The translations under genes were made by a program, and so were the position numbers. From positions 124,001-188,000 of the forward strand of contig NZ_JACHJO010000009.1 of NCBI RefSeq assembly GCF_014203695.1: a stretch of DNA of 64,000 bases. The letters run 5' to 3'. This document shows, piece after piece, positions 45,475 through 53,461 of the stretch; positions within the stretch are counted from its first letter, which is position 1; each line of letters starts with the position of its first letter. Under the pieces are notes generated by a model, which was not told the DNA's origin, did not search any database, and worked only from the letters and a program-made list of their open reading frames with translations. This stretch comes from Nocardiopsis algeriensis. GTDB lineage: Bacteria > Actinomycetota > Actinomycetes > Streptosporangiales > Streptosporangiaceae.

Positions 45475-47703
45475 TCAGCCCCGCGCCAGGCGCAGCACGC
45501 GGGACACGATGCCCTCGCCCACGGCCGCGGTGAGAATCGACTCGGGATGGAACTGGACCGCGTACCAGCGCGCGGCGGAGTTCTCGACGGCCATGACCAC
45601 CGGCTCCTCCCCCTCCAGCACCGCGGTCACGTCGTAACCCTTCACCAGTTCGGGCAGCGAGTAGGTGGAGTGGTAGCGGGCGGCCTGGAAGGTGCCCCCC
45701 TCCCCCAGGCCGGCGAGCAGCTCCCCGCCGGAGACCCTCACCTGTCCGGGCTTGCCGTGGACGGGCTCGCCGAGGGTGCGCAGCTCTCCGCCGGCGTGCT
45801 CCACCATGCCCTGGAGGCCCAGGCAGACGCCGAAGACCGGCAGGCGGCGGGAGGCCAGCTCGTCGAGCAGCGCCGACATCCCGAAGTCGGAGGGCAGGCC
45901 CGGTCCGGGCGAGAGCACCACCAGATCGGGAGCCAGCCGGTCCAGCAGGGACGGGTCGAACCCGTAGCGGACGGTGGTGACCTCGGCCCCGTGGCGGCGG
46001 ACGTAGTCGGCGAGGGTGTTGACGAAGGAGTCCTCGTGGTCGACGAGCAGCACCTTCATCCCCTCGCCGGGCAGGTCGGCCGGGGCCGCGGCGGCCTCCT
46101 GCCGCTCCGCTGCGCCGTGCCCGGCCGCACTCTCCTCCTCGCCTTGGGCGAGGGTCTCCACCAGGGCCCGCGCCTTGAGGAAGGTCTCCCGCTCCTCCGC
46201 CTCGGGGTCGGAGTCGTAGAGCAGGGTGGCGCCCACGCGCACGGCGGCCACACCGTCGCGGATGTGCGCGGTGCGCAGGGTCAGGCCGGTGTTCATGGAG
46301 CCGTCGAAGTTCAGGACGCCGACCGCACCGCCGTACCAGCGCCTGGGGCTGGCCTCGTTCTGCTCGATGAACCGCATCGCCCAGGTCTTGGGCGCCCCGG
46401 TGACGGTGACCGCCCACATGTGGGTGAGGAAGGCGTCGAGGGCGTCGAACTCGGGACGCAGGACACCTTCGATGTGGTCGACGGTGTGGATGAGGCGGGA
46501 GTACATCTCGATCTGGCGGCGGCCGATCACGCGGACACTGCCCGGCTCGCACACCCGGGACTTGTCGTTGCGGTCCACGTCGGTGCACATGGTGAGCTCG
46601 GACTTCTCCTTGGGGGAGGCCAGGAGCTCCTCGATGTTCTCGGCGTCCTCCAGGGCGTCGCCGCCCCGGCGGATGGTGCCCGAGATGGGGCAGGTCTCCA
46701 CCCGCTGCCCGGCGCCCGGCTCCCCGCTGACCCGGACGAACATCTCCGGGGAGGCGCCGACCAGGTACTCGCCCTCGCCGAGGTTGAAGAAGAACTCGTA
46801 GGGGGCGGGGTTGCGCTCGCGCAGGCGCTCGTAGAAGCGGGCCGGCGAGGAGCAGCGGGCGAAGAGGCGGTGCCCCGGCACGACCTCGAACAGGTCGCCG
46901 CGGCGGAACTTCTCCTTGGCCTCGGCCACGATCCGGGCGTAGGAGCCGGGCTCGGGTCCCTCGGGCACCTCGCCGGCGACCACGGGCGGGGTCGGCTCGG
47001 TCCGGCGCTCCAGCCCGCGGGTGGTGGCCTCGGCGCGGGCGCCCGCGGCCGGGACGGTGAAGTCGTAGGTGTGGCGCACGCACGTCTCGCGCTTGCGGTC
47101 GCGCACGATGATCGCGTCGGGCAGGTGCAGGACCAGGTCGCGATCCTCGGGGTCGCGCTCGATGTGCTGCTCGATGGGTTCGAACTGGAAGGCCAGGTCG
47201 TAGCCGAAGGCGCCGTACAGGCCCAGGTCGGTGTCCTCAGGGCTGTGCAGGGCCGCCATGACGGCGCGCAGGGCGGTGAAGACGCTGGGGCGGCGGCTGC
47301 GCTCCTCCTCCGAGAAGAACTCCCCCGGGTCGGGTTCGGGGACGGTGACGGTGACCGCGCCGCCCTCGATGCCGGCCGGGTCGCCGCCCGCGTCGGGCAC
47401 GCCGGCCGAGCACAGGGCCTCGGCCAGGACGGGAAGCAGGACCCGGCCCCGGTCGTTGAGCGCGGTGGCGGTGACGCGGCGCCCGCGCGTGGTGATCTCC
47501 AGGCAGGGGTCGACGTAGCCCAGGTGCCAGCGGTCGTAGCGGCCCGGATACTCCATGCCGGAGGAGAGGACCCCGCCCCGGTGGTACTCGACCGACGCGA
47601 CGAGGTCGTCGAGGACCTCGGGGTCGCAGGGGGTGGTGGTGCGGTGGACGGTGACGCCGCCCTGGGTGCGGTAGGTGGTGGTGTGTACGTCGCTGGAGTT
47701 CAC
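45475..47703 (-). CDS. trpEG: Anthranilate synthase, fused TrpE-TrpG
   Basis: A 742-residue fusion that makes anthranilate from chorismate and glutamine. Residues about 1-530 are the TrpE chain ('GAFGYDLAFQFEPIE', 'PISGTIRRGGDALEDAENIE', 'DVDRNDKSRVCEPGSV', 'AVTVTGAPKTWAMRFIE'). After an Ala/Glu-rich linker the class I glutamine amidotransferase starts at 'MKVLLVDHEDSFVNTLADYV', with nucleophile Cys in 'GVCLGLQGM' and His/Glu in 'QFHPES'. Fused forms occur in rhizobia and streptomycetes, some in secondary metabolism. GTG 47703 has AAAGGA six bases upstream. A Trp attenuator in the leader implies control by charged tRNA-Trp and hence a biosynthetic role. Confidence 0.95.
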   Translation of the reverse strand: MNSSDVHTTTYRTQGGVTVHRTTTPCDPEVLDDLVASVEYHRGGVLSSGMEYPGRYDRWHLGYVDPCLEITTRGRRVTATALNDRGRVLLPVLAEALCSAGVPDAGGDPAGIEGGAVTVTVPEPDPGEFFSEEERSRRPSVFTALRAVMAALHSPEDTDLGLYGAFGYDLAFQFEPIEQHIERDPEDRDLVLHLPDAIIVRDRKRETCVRHTYDFTVPAAGARAEATTRGLERRTEPTPPVVAGEVPEGPEPGSYARIVAEAKEKFRRGDLFEVVPGHRLFARCSSPARFYERLRERNPAPYEFFFNLGEGEYLVGASPEMFVRVSGEPGAGQRVETCPISGTIRRGGDALEDAENIEELLASPKEKSELTMCTDVDRNDKSRVCEPGSVRVIGRRQIEMYSRLIHTVDHIEGVLRPEFDALDAFLTHMWAVTVTGAPKTWAMRFIEQNEASPRRWYGGAVGVLNFDGSMNTGLTLRTAHIRDGVAAVRVGATLLYDSDPEAEERETFLKARALVETLAQGEEESAAGHGAAERQEAAAAPADLPGEGMKVLLVDHEDSFVNTLADYVRRHGAEVTTVRYGFDPSLLDRLAPDLVVLSPGPGLPSDFGMSALLDELASRRLPVFGVCLGLQGMVEHAGGELRTLGEPVHGKPGQVRVSGGELLAGLGEGGTFQAARYHSTYSLPELVKGYDVTAVLEGEEPVVMAVENSAARWYAVQFHPESILTAAVGEGIVSRVLRLARG

Positions 47704-47757
47704 GGCCGGTCCTTTGGCGCTGGCGTTCGGTATGGGCTACGCCGGCCGGGGCCGTGG

Positions 47758-47833
47758 AAACGAGAAACGACCGCCGGTCCGGGGCGGTCGCTGCACGGGT
47801 ATGCGAAATCGGAGCACCGCCTAGGGGCGGCGC
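47758..47833 (-). promoter_or_regulatory. Trp attenuator: pause, antiterminator and terminator strands before trpEG
   Basis: Read leftward: strand 1 GCGCCGCC (47833-47826, overlapping the end of the leader peptide), strand 2 GGCGGTGC (47821-47814), strand 3 CGACCGCC (47790-47783) and strand 4 GGCGGTCG (47775-47768), followed by TTTCTCGTTT. Strands 1-2 pair (8 bp with one G-U), 2-3 share GGCGGT/ACCGCC, and 3-4 pair perfectly (8 bp) in front of the U-rich tract. This is the textbook alternation of attenuation: ribosome stalling at the Trp codons frees strand 2 to pair with strand 3 and prevents the terminator. Confidence 0.88.
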
Positions 47834-47865
47834 CACCACTGAACCGGGGTGGAGGAGTTTCGCAT
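47821..47865 (-). CDS. trpL: Trp leader peptide MRNSSTPVQWWRRP
   Basis: A 14-codon ORF with two adjacent Trp codons at positions 10-11, ending in TAG inside the pause hairpin. There is no Shine-Dalgarno. A TACACT hexamer ends seven bases before the ATG, exactly where a -10 box would lie for a transcript beginning at the A of ATG, so the leader is probably translated from a leaderless mRNA. It would stall the ribosome when Trp-tRNA is scarce and allow transcription into trpEG. Confidence 0.88.
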   Translation of the reverse strand: MRNSSTPVQWWRRP

Positions 47866-47930
47866 GGCCCCGAGTGTAGCGTGTGCCACTGCTCCGGGGA
47901 ACCCGGCGCGGGGACGCGCCGGAAGGACTG

Positions 47931-48506
47931 TCACGCGGGCATGCGGCTGATGAACTGCTGCGGGTCCAGGGCCGGGCGCCTGGACCTGTCGAGGCGGGCG
48001 CGCAGACGCTCGTCGATGCTGCCGACGTACAGCCAGCCCATCAGGTGCTCAGTGTCGGCCAGGCCGTGCACGGCCCGCACCTCGGGGGCGTTGGCGTGCA
48101 GCCCGGTGCGCCACATCACGCCCCAGCCGCACCGCCACAGCGCCAGCTCCAGCAGGTGTCCGACACCGGCGGCGGTGGCGTGCTGCTCCCACTCGGGCAC
48201 TTTCGGGTGCGGTTTCGGGCTGGCAACGACCGCGATGAGGAGCTCGGCGCGGAAGGGCTTGGTGTTGAACTCACCGGGCTCGCGCACGACACCGGCCGCC
48301 GCGTCGAGCGCCTCGCCGAGGCGGGCGCGGTCGTCGCCGCGCAGGGTGATGAGCCGCCATGGGCGCAGCACCTTGTGGTCGGCCACCGCGGAGACCGCCG
48401 GCAGCAGGCGCGCCAGTTCCTCGTCGCCGGGGGTCTCCGGTCCGACCTTCGACAGCGAACGCCGGGTGGCCATCGTCTCGAGAACCGGATCGGAGAAGAA
48501 CTGCAT
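47931..48506 (-). CDS. Nitroreductase family protein
   Basis: The 191-residue FMN-type nitroreductase fold shows 'LETMATRRSLSKVGPETPGD' at the start (the Arg-Arg/Lys FMN-contact pattern), 'VLRPWRLITLRGDD' and 'LGHLLELALWRCGWGVMW'-like segment in the second half, ending near the leader peptide. Members reduce nitro groups, quinones or flavins with NAD(P)H. Substrate unknown. ATG 48506 has only a weak GA-rich site upstream. It is transcribed toward the trp leader but the leader has its own promoter-like element. Confidence 0.85.
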   Translation of the reverse strand: MQFFSDPVLETMATRRSLSKVGPETPGDEELARLLPAVSAVADHKVLRPWRLITLRGDDRARLGEALDAAAGVVREPGEFNTKPFRAELLIAVVASPKPHPKVPEWEQHATAAGVGHLLELALWRCGWGVMWRTGLHANAPEVRAVHGLADTEHLMGWLYVGSIDERLRARLDRSRRPALDPQQFISRMPA

Positions 48507-48864
48507 GTACCCGTCTTTCCCACCGGGGCGGGTTCCGCCCCGGCTCCTCGCCCTGGTCACCGCGCAGACGGCGGCGCCCTGAAACCACCACCCACCATAC
48601 GAGGTGTTCGGCCTGGTCCCGCGCAGGTGAGGGAGGAGGCAGGGCGGGCTCCCGCCCCGGGGACGGGAAAGCGGGGGAAGTGTCCTTGGGGTGGGGAGCT
48701 CTGGGCCGTTGCCCCGGCGAACCCCTACCGTGGGGACACTCTCGCCCGCTTTTGTGGCCCTGGGGTGGGGTTCCGAGGCCATGTGCAACCGGATGAGCCT
48801 CTGCGGCGAGGCAGAAAGCATCGTCTGAGACCATGGCGGGGCACAGGGCCGGACCCGTCCTTGT
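48507..48864. other. Intergenic region (358 bp) holding an 86-bp imperfect inverted repeat
   Basis: No gene is seen. At 48668-48753 AAAGCGGG...GTGTCC...GGGGT faces ACCCC...GGACAC...CCCGCTTT, giving a long interrupted stem. It may be a terminator for the DUF262 gene (which ends at 48865) or a small mobile remnant. Confidence 0.5.
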
Positions 48865-50646
48865 TCACTCCTCGGCGGGTGTGACCGGTTTACCCATCGC
48901 CTCCGACACCAGGTCGAGCAGGAGCGCAGCCCTGGCCTCGTAGAACGCCTCGAAGTCGTCCGCGCGCAGGTATGCGGGATCGATCAGGTGCCGCTCCAGG
49001 TAGGTGTCCATCTCGGTGCCGGCGACCTTGGTGACTGATTCCAACTTCTCCAGGTAGACGCTGGGGGCCTGTCCACCGATACTTCGGTTGGTCTTGGCCG
49101 ACAGGGGCGTCTTGTTGACGATGCTGTCGTACCTCGCTTTGGCGATCCCCTGCTGCTCGCACCACTTCTGGGGGAAGATGTGGTGGATGTCGACGGCGTG
49201 GTCGAAGTAGGTGTTCTCCTTGATATTCTCCCCGGTCCGCAGGTCGGTGACGTCGCGTCGAAGCAGAAGGGCATAGATGCCCTTGTACGCGGCGCTGTTG
49301 CGAGTGCGCAGGGTGTCCAGGCGTCCGGCGGAGAACTGGGCCTCCTCCACAGTGCGCGGCTGTGTATGCCCTCCCCGGGCCCAAGCGACGACATCGGGCA
49401 GGTCCCTGGCGAAGCGCGACTCGGTGCTGCCGCCGTACATCTCGCCGAGAATGCCGCACCAGAACCACCGTGAGATCGCTGTGCGTGCGACGTGGCTCTC
49501 CGCTTCCTCTCCGAGAGTCGCGAAGATGGCTGCCAAGGGGATGATCTGGGTGCCGTAGGGCAGGAATCTCGTGTCGTACACGCATTGCCCGTACAGGAAC
49601 TTGGCCGTGGTCAGCAGCGCTTCGACCGCCTTGTCGGCCCACTCCAGATAGTCCTCCAACGAAAGCCGGAGCATCTCGGCGCGCCGACAGCCGATCCGGG
49701 GAGCCCTGTCGGCCTCACCCCCCTGCGCGAGCCATCGGTGATACCGGGCCTGGGTCGCCAACAGAGTGACGATCTGCAGGAAGTCGGTGTCGCGCACCTC
49801 CCACAGCACGCGGTACAGGGAATTGCCATGCCATGCCTTCTGACGCTCGGCCCAGTCCTGACGCAGTTCGAACTCGTCCGCGGCGAAGGTGGCGGTGAGC
49901 AGTTCGAAGACGGTGAGCGGCTCGCCTCCGGTGTTGACCTTCTCAAAGACCTGGCACACAGCCTCGCGCGGGGTGGCCTTGTCCAGTTCGATGATGGGGA
50001 ACTGGTACTTCTCGAAGCGGTCCAGGACCTCCTTGTCGAAGCGCTTCCACAGCTCGAGCTTCGGCCGGGCGTAGTCGTGGTGCTCACGGAAGCCGTCCGC
50101 CCAGTCCCTGGAGTCCATGACCTGTGCGAGCGGGAAAAAACCGGCCTCGTACTCCTTCTCCGGCGTGGAGCAGTCCAGCTCCACTTCCCTGCGGAGGTTG
50201 CGGACGATCCGGTTCTCGGGCAGGAACCTGATCGCCTGTTCACGGTCCATATCGGGATGCACCGCAGCCTCGATGTCCAGGTAGAACCATCCGGACACCT
50301 TCCGGCCCCGCTCGTCATGGGTGCGCACCGGTGCGTCCAGGCAGATCGCCTGGTACAGCGAAGTCATACGCTGCTGCCCGTCGAGGATGAGCGTCTCCGC
50401 GTTCTTCCTCGCCTCACCCACTCCCTCGATCGTGCGTTCCCTGAACTGGGTCTCTCCACCGGTTCCCAGAAACATGAGGGTGCCCACCGGATAACCCTGA
50501 GAGATTGAGGCGAGCAGGCTGGCGATGCCGTCCTTCGACCACACCCATCCCCGTTGGAAGTCAGGGAGTTGGATGCGCCCGTCATGGACTCTGCGCAGCA
50601 ACTCGGTGAGGAATTCCTTGGTGCTGTTGAAGGTGTCTACCGCCAT
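48865..50646 (-). CDS. DUF262/DUF1524 protein, GmrSD- or SspE-like modification-dependent restriction enzyme
   Basis: The 593-residue single chain starts with a DUF262 (GmrS-type, ParB-like) domain: 'IQLPDFQRGWVWSKDGIASL', 'GYPVGTLMFLGTGG' and 'LILDGQQRMTSLYQA' with the nucleotide-binding DGQQR motif. The C-terminal DUF1524 nuclease has 'AVDIHHIFPQKWCEQQ' around residue 485 and 'TPLSAKTNRSIGG' (HNH-like His-Asn). Fused GmrS-GmrD proteins cut DNA with modified cytosines, and SspE uses the same pair of domains against non-phosphorothioated DNA; which applies is open. ATG 50646 has AAAGGA six bases upstream. No modification genes are adjacent. Confidence 0.88.
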   Translation of the reverse strand: MAVDTFNSTKEFLTELLRRVHDGRIQLPDFQRGWVWSKDGIASLLASISQGYPVGTLMFLGTGGETQFRERTIEGVGEARKNAETLILDGQQRMTSLYQAICLDAPVRTHDERGRKVSGWFYLDIEAAVHPDMDREQAIRFLPENRIVRNLRREVELDCSTPEKEYEAGFFPLAQVMDSRDWADGFREHHDYARPKLELWKRFDKEVLDRFEKYQFPIIELDKATPREAVCQVFEKVNTGGEPLTVFELLTATFAADEFELRQDWAERQKAWHGNSLYRVLWEVRDTDFLQIVTLLATQARYHRWLAQGGEADRAPRIGCRRAEMLRLSLEDYLEWADKAVEALLTTAKFLYGQCVYDTRFLPYGTQIIPLAAIFATLGEEAESHVARTAISRWFWCGILGEMYGGSTESRFARDLPDVVAWARGGHTQPRTVEEAQFSAGRLDTLRTRNSAAYKGIYALLLRRDVTDLRTGENIKENTYFDHAVDIHHIFPQKWCEQQGIAKARYDSIVNKTPLSAKTNRSIGGQAPSVYLEKLESVTKVAGTEMDTYLERHLIDPAYLRADDFEAFYEARAALLLDLVSEAMGKPVTPAEE

Positions 50647-50997
50647 AGGGGGTCCTTTGGTCGTAGGTACCGGGATGGGTGAGGTTCATAGAGCTTGAGC
50701 CCGTCCAGCGCGCGCACGGACACCTCGGGTGGAACAACCCGCTCCATGGCTGCCTTCCAGGCGTACAGGTCCGGCCCGGCGTTCAGGCGAATCGGCCTGG
50801 TGGTCCGCCTTCAGGAATTAGGGCTTCAGGTGTCTCCCGCTCGCTCAGCGCGAAGCGGCGGCGAGCAGCCGACGGCCCCTTGGCCGGATGTGGACACGTG
50901 CGGGTGCACCTCCCCTGCCAGGTCCTTCGTGTCCAGGGGCTTGACATGCCCGCGATCTTGGCGATCCCGATCAAACACGTAACCCATAATGTCGGAC
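50647..50997. other. Divergent intergenic region between the two endonuclease genes (351 bp)
   Basis: No supported gene. The right end has a CATAAT hexamer at 50985-50990, seven bases before the ATG at 50998, a likely -10 of a leaderless transcript for the HNH gene. A perfect TTGACA at 50941 is too far from it to pair. Confidence 0.5.
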
Positions 50998-51966
50998 ATG
51001 AAGGCATTTGTCGGCGTCACTGACAAGGCCTGGGCCGACTTTCTCGCTCAGCGCCCCCACGTGAACGAGGTCAACTTCTGGCGCCCTTCGGGAAAGGCCT
51101 TCTCCGCGCTCTCGGCCGGAGAGCCCTTCCTGTTCAAGACCCACAAGCCGCACGACCGGGTCGTGGGCGGCGCCGTCTTCAGCGGTTTCGCGCTCGTCCC
51201 CCTGTCCGAGGCCTGGGAGAACCTCGGCGAGGGGAACGGCAGGGAGGACCCGGAGGACCTGCGCGAGGCGATCAACGGGTACCGCGCCAAGAACAAGATG
51301 CCCCTCATCTCTCCGGGGGAGGACCCGCTCATCGGTTGCATCATGCTGCGCGACCCGGTCTTCTTCCCCGAGGAGGAGACCTTTCCTCCGCCCCCGAACT
51401 GGCCCTACAGCGCTGTCCAGGGCAAACGCTACGAAAACATCGTCGAGCACGAGCTCGCCGACTACTTCGCGCCCATCGTCGAACGTGTCCTGCACCGCCC
51501 GCCCGCGGAGATCCTCGCCGAGGAGGAGAACGCCGTGGTGGCGACCTGGGAACACCGGGGGCCGATGTTCGCCGAGGCCGTCCCCACCCGCCGCCGGTTG
51601 GGGCAGGATGCGTTCAAACTGGCTCTCCTGCACGCCTACGACGGCCGGTGCGCCATCACCCACCGGGGCGTCCGCCCGGTGCTGGAGGCCGCGCACATCC
51701 ACCCGGTGTCCTCGGGCGGCCTGCACCGCCTCGACAACGGTCTGCTTCTCCGGTCTGACGTGCACAGACTCTTCGACCTGGGGTACCTGTCGGTGTCCCC
51801 GCAGCTGAGGGTCCGGGTCAGCCCCCGTCTGCGGATGGATTTCCCCGACACCGAGGAGTATCGCGCGCTGGACGGCCGAGAGGTGCGCGTTCCCAAGGAG
51901 AAGGGGGACCGCCCGTCACCGGACGCCCTGGAGTGGCACATGGACGAGGTCTTCAAAGCGCAGTGA
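50998..51966 (+). CDS. HNH restriction endonuclease with N-terminal PUA-like domain
   Basis: The 322-residue protein has an N-terminal sensor-like region ('VTDKAWADFLAQRPHVNEVN', 'GEPFLFKTHKPHDRVVGGA') resembling PUA/EVE-type modified-base readers. Its C-terminal HNH nuclease has 'CAITHRGVRPVLEAAHIHPV', 'NGLLLRSDVHRLFDLGYL' with the His-Asn-His pattern. This architecture is common in predicted type IV-like restriction enzymes of actinomycetes. The ATG at 50998 is preferred because it follows the -10-like CATAAT by seven bases and matches the family start; ATG 50989 is inside that hexamer. It is probably part of the defence island. Confidence 0.87.
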   Translation: MKAFVGVTDKAWADFLAQRPHVNEVNFWRPSGKAFSALSAGEPFLFKTHKPHDRVVGGAVFSGFALVPLSEAWENLGEGNGREDPEDLREAINGYRAKNKMPLISPGEDPLIGCIMLRDPVFFPEEETFPPPPNWPYSAVQGKRYENIVEHELADYFAPIVERVLHRPPAEILAEEENAVVATWEHRGPMFAEAVPTRRRLGQDAFKLALLHAYDGRCAITHRGVRPVLEAAHIHPVSSGGLHRLDNGLLLRSDVHRLFDLGYLSVSPQLRVRVSPRLRMDFPDTEEYRALDGREVRVPKEKGDRPSPDALEWHMDEVFKAQ

Positions 51967-52051
51967 GTCCGGGCGGCCGCGCCACGGCTGTCCGGCTGTC
52001 CGGGAGCGCTTTCGGTCGCCGTGCCCTTGGGGGGCCGTGATCTCTACGCGC

Positions 52052-52595
52052 TCAGCTCCGGCGGGCGGTGGCCTTGCGGATCTTCTCCACGTACTCCGGT
52101 ACCAGTTCGGCCGGATCACCGGCCACCGCTTCCAGCCGATGGGTGAGCAGGTCGGTGTCGGCACTGCCCAACCTCACCAGGGGCCGGCGAATGCGCATCG
52201 CCCAGGCTCCCGGCCGAGTGTCGGGGAAGATTTCCAGCTCCGGCACGAGCGGCGCCATCTCCACCCCGGTGCGGTAGGGCGTTACCTGCTCCACTCTCAG
52301 GTCGCAGCCCTGGGTGAAGGTGCGCCCGGCGATGGTCACCGGGTCGTCCAGCATGCGCACGGGTGAGGTCACCTCGGCCGTGCCGATGATCCGGGTCCGG
52401 TCCCCGGGTCGGGTTCTGCCAGCATCCCCGGGTGGTGAGCAGGAGCAGCCGGTCCCCCACCGCGAGCCGGTCCACTTCGGCGCGCCGCCGGGCCGGGAAG
52501 GCCATGCGCTCCTTCCCCAGGACCCAGGCAACGGCCTGGCGTTCGCTGAGGACCAGCAGGTAGGTGGCGGGGTCGGTCTGCATGTCCTGGCTCAT
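52052..52595 (-). pseudogene. EVE/PUA-like domain protein, broken by one frameshift
   Basis: Two frames together give one coherent domain of about 180 residues: the first part reads 'AVAWVLGKERMAFPARRR' up to 'TTRGCWQNPTRG', the second resumes with 'RIIGTAEVTSPVRMLDD' and ends 'EYVEKIRKATARRS'. The join falls in the GGGG run near 52,405, where removing one G restores the frame. EVE/PUA-like domains bind modified bases and often lie beside restriction enzymes. Either a real inactivating mutation or a homopolymer sequencing error. Confidence 0.7.
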
Positions 52596-52696
52596 GTCCG
52601 CACCAGGATTCCACAGACCGGCCGCTTCCCGGAATCGGACGGCGCGGCCCCGTCTTCGGACGGAGATCGGGGCCGTGCCAGGTTCGTCTCCTGCCC

Positions 52697-53186
52697 CTAG
52701 ATCAGCGCACCCGGGGGCTTGAACAAACCACCGTCCTCGAAGCCGCCATCCTCCACCTCGGTCTCCTTCGTGTCCTGGTCGGCGCCCTCGGCCGAGTCCG
52801 CCACGGCCTTGGAGGGCAGCAGCGGGCTCGGATCCCCATGCCAGGACACCACCAAGGAGTCCCGGGCCCGAGTCGCCGCCACGAACAGCGTGGACCTGGC
52901 CTTCTGCAGCTCGTGCCGGTACCGGTCGGGGTCGCCCTCGCGCAGGCCCTCCAGCTCGGCGCGGGGCACCAGACCTTCGCTCACCGCTGCGATGGCCATG
53001 TGCTGGTACTCCAACCCCTTGAACCTGTGCAGCGTGCCCACGTGCACCGCCTGCTCGAACCCGCTGGGCGACCCCTCCTTGCTCAGGGACGCCCGCGCAC
53101 CCCCGCCTTGTTCAGCGCGAACTGCACCGCGTCCACCTCGCCGAGGATTTCTCGCGTCGTACTTAAGCTCGTACCTACGGCTCAAT
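52697..53186 (-). pseudogene. UvrD-like helicase C-terminal remnant joined to a toxin-like start
   Basis: The frame contains UvrD/RecB motifs near the C-terminus of such helicases: 'HVGTLHRFKGLEYQHMAIAA' and 'ARSTLFVAATRARDSLVVSW'. The N-terminal two-thirds of the helicase are absent. Just upstream, 'EVDAVQFALNKAGV' lies in another frame, so at least two indels have occurred. At its 5' end a TTG codon overlaps the antitoxin-like gene stop (TTGA) and begins 'SRRYELKYDA', which looks like the start of a RelE-type toxin cut short. The whole is best read as a deletion scar joining two genes. Confidence 0.65.
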
Positions 53187-53391
53187 TCTCGTCTCCCCAC
53201 ACCTCATCATGTGTGAAGACCTGTTCCCGGCCCGATTTGACGGCTTCCAGGATCCGCGCTGCCTCGGCGTCGTCGTGCTCTTCGAGGAGCTGTTCGTAGT
53301 GTTCGACCCATCTCGCGGGGACCAACACGTACCCGGTGAGGTCACGTCCGACATCCGGGCCGTTCTCAGGTTCGGTGGGCATGTCTCCCAT
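53182..53391 (-). CDS. Antitoxin-like small protein (orphan)
   Basis: The acidic 69-residue product has 'GYVLVPARWVEHYEQLLEEH' and 'DDAEAARILEAVKSGREQV', resembling Phd/YefM- or RelB-type antitoxins that accompany RelE-like toxins. Its stop overlaps the start of a truncated toxin-like frame. GGAAG lies eight bases before the ATG at 53391; a GTG at 53406 is an alternative. With the toxin lost, it may persist as an orphan. Confidence 0.6.
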   Translation of the reverse strand: MGDMPTEPENGPDVGRDLTGYVLVPARWVEHYEQLLEEHDDAEAARILEAVKSGREQVFTHDEVWGDEN

Positions 53392-53461
53392 GGTCAGGGC
53401 TTCCACCTCTCAACGAGAGTGCGAGTGCGTCAACAGAACACGAACCGCGCTGTTCAGGACC

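Noticed and set aside
45442-48582. 1046-codon plus-strand ORF opposite trpEG
   Set aside because: Shadow frame crossing the trp attenuator and the nitroreductase gene; no motif.
50941-50997. TTGACA at 50,941 as the -35 box of the HNH gene
   Set aside because: The nearest good -10 (CATAAT at 50,985) is 38 bases away, too far; no -10 at 16-18 bases.
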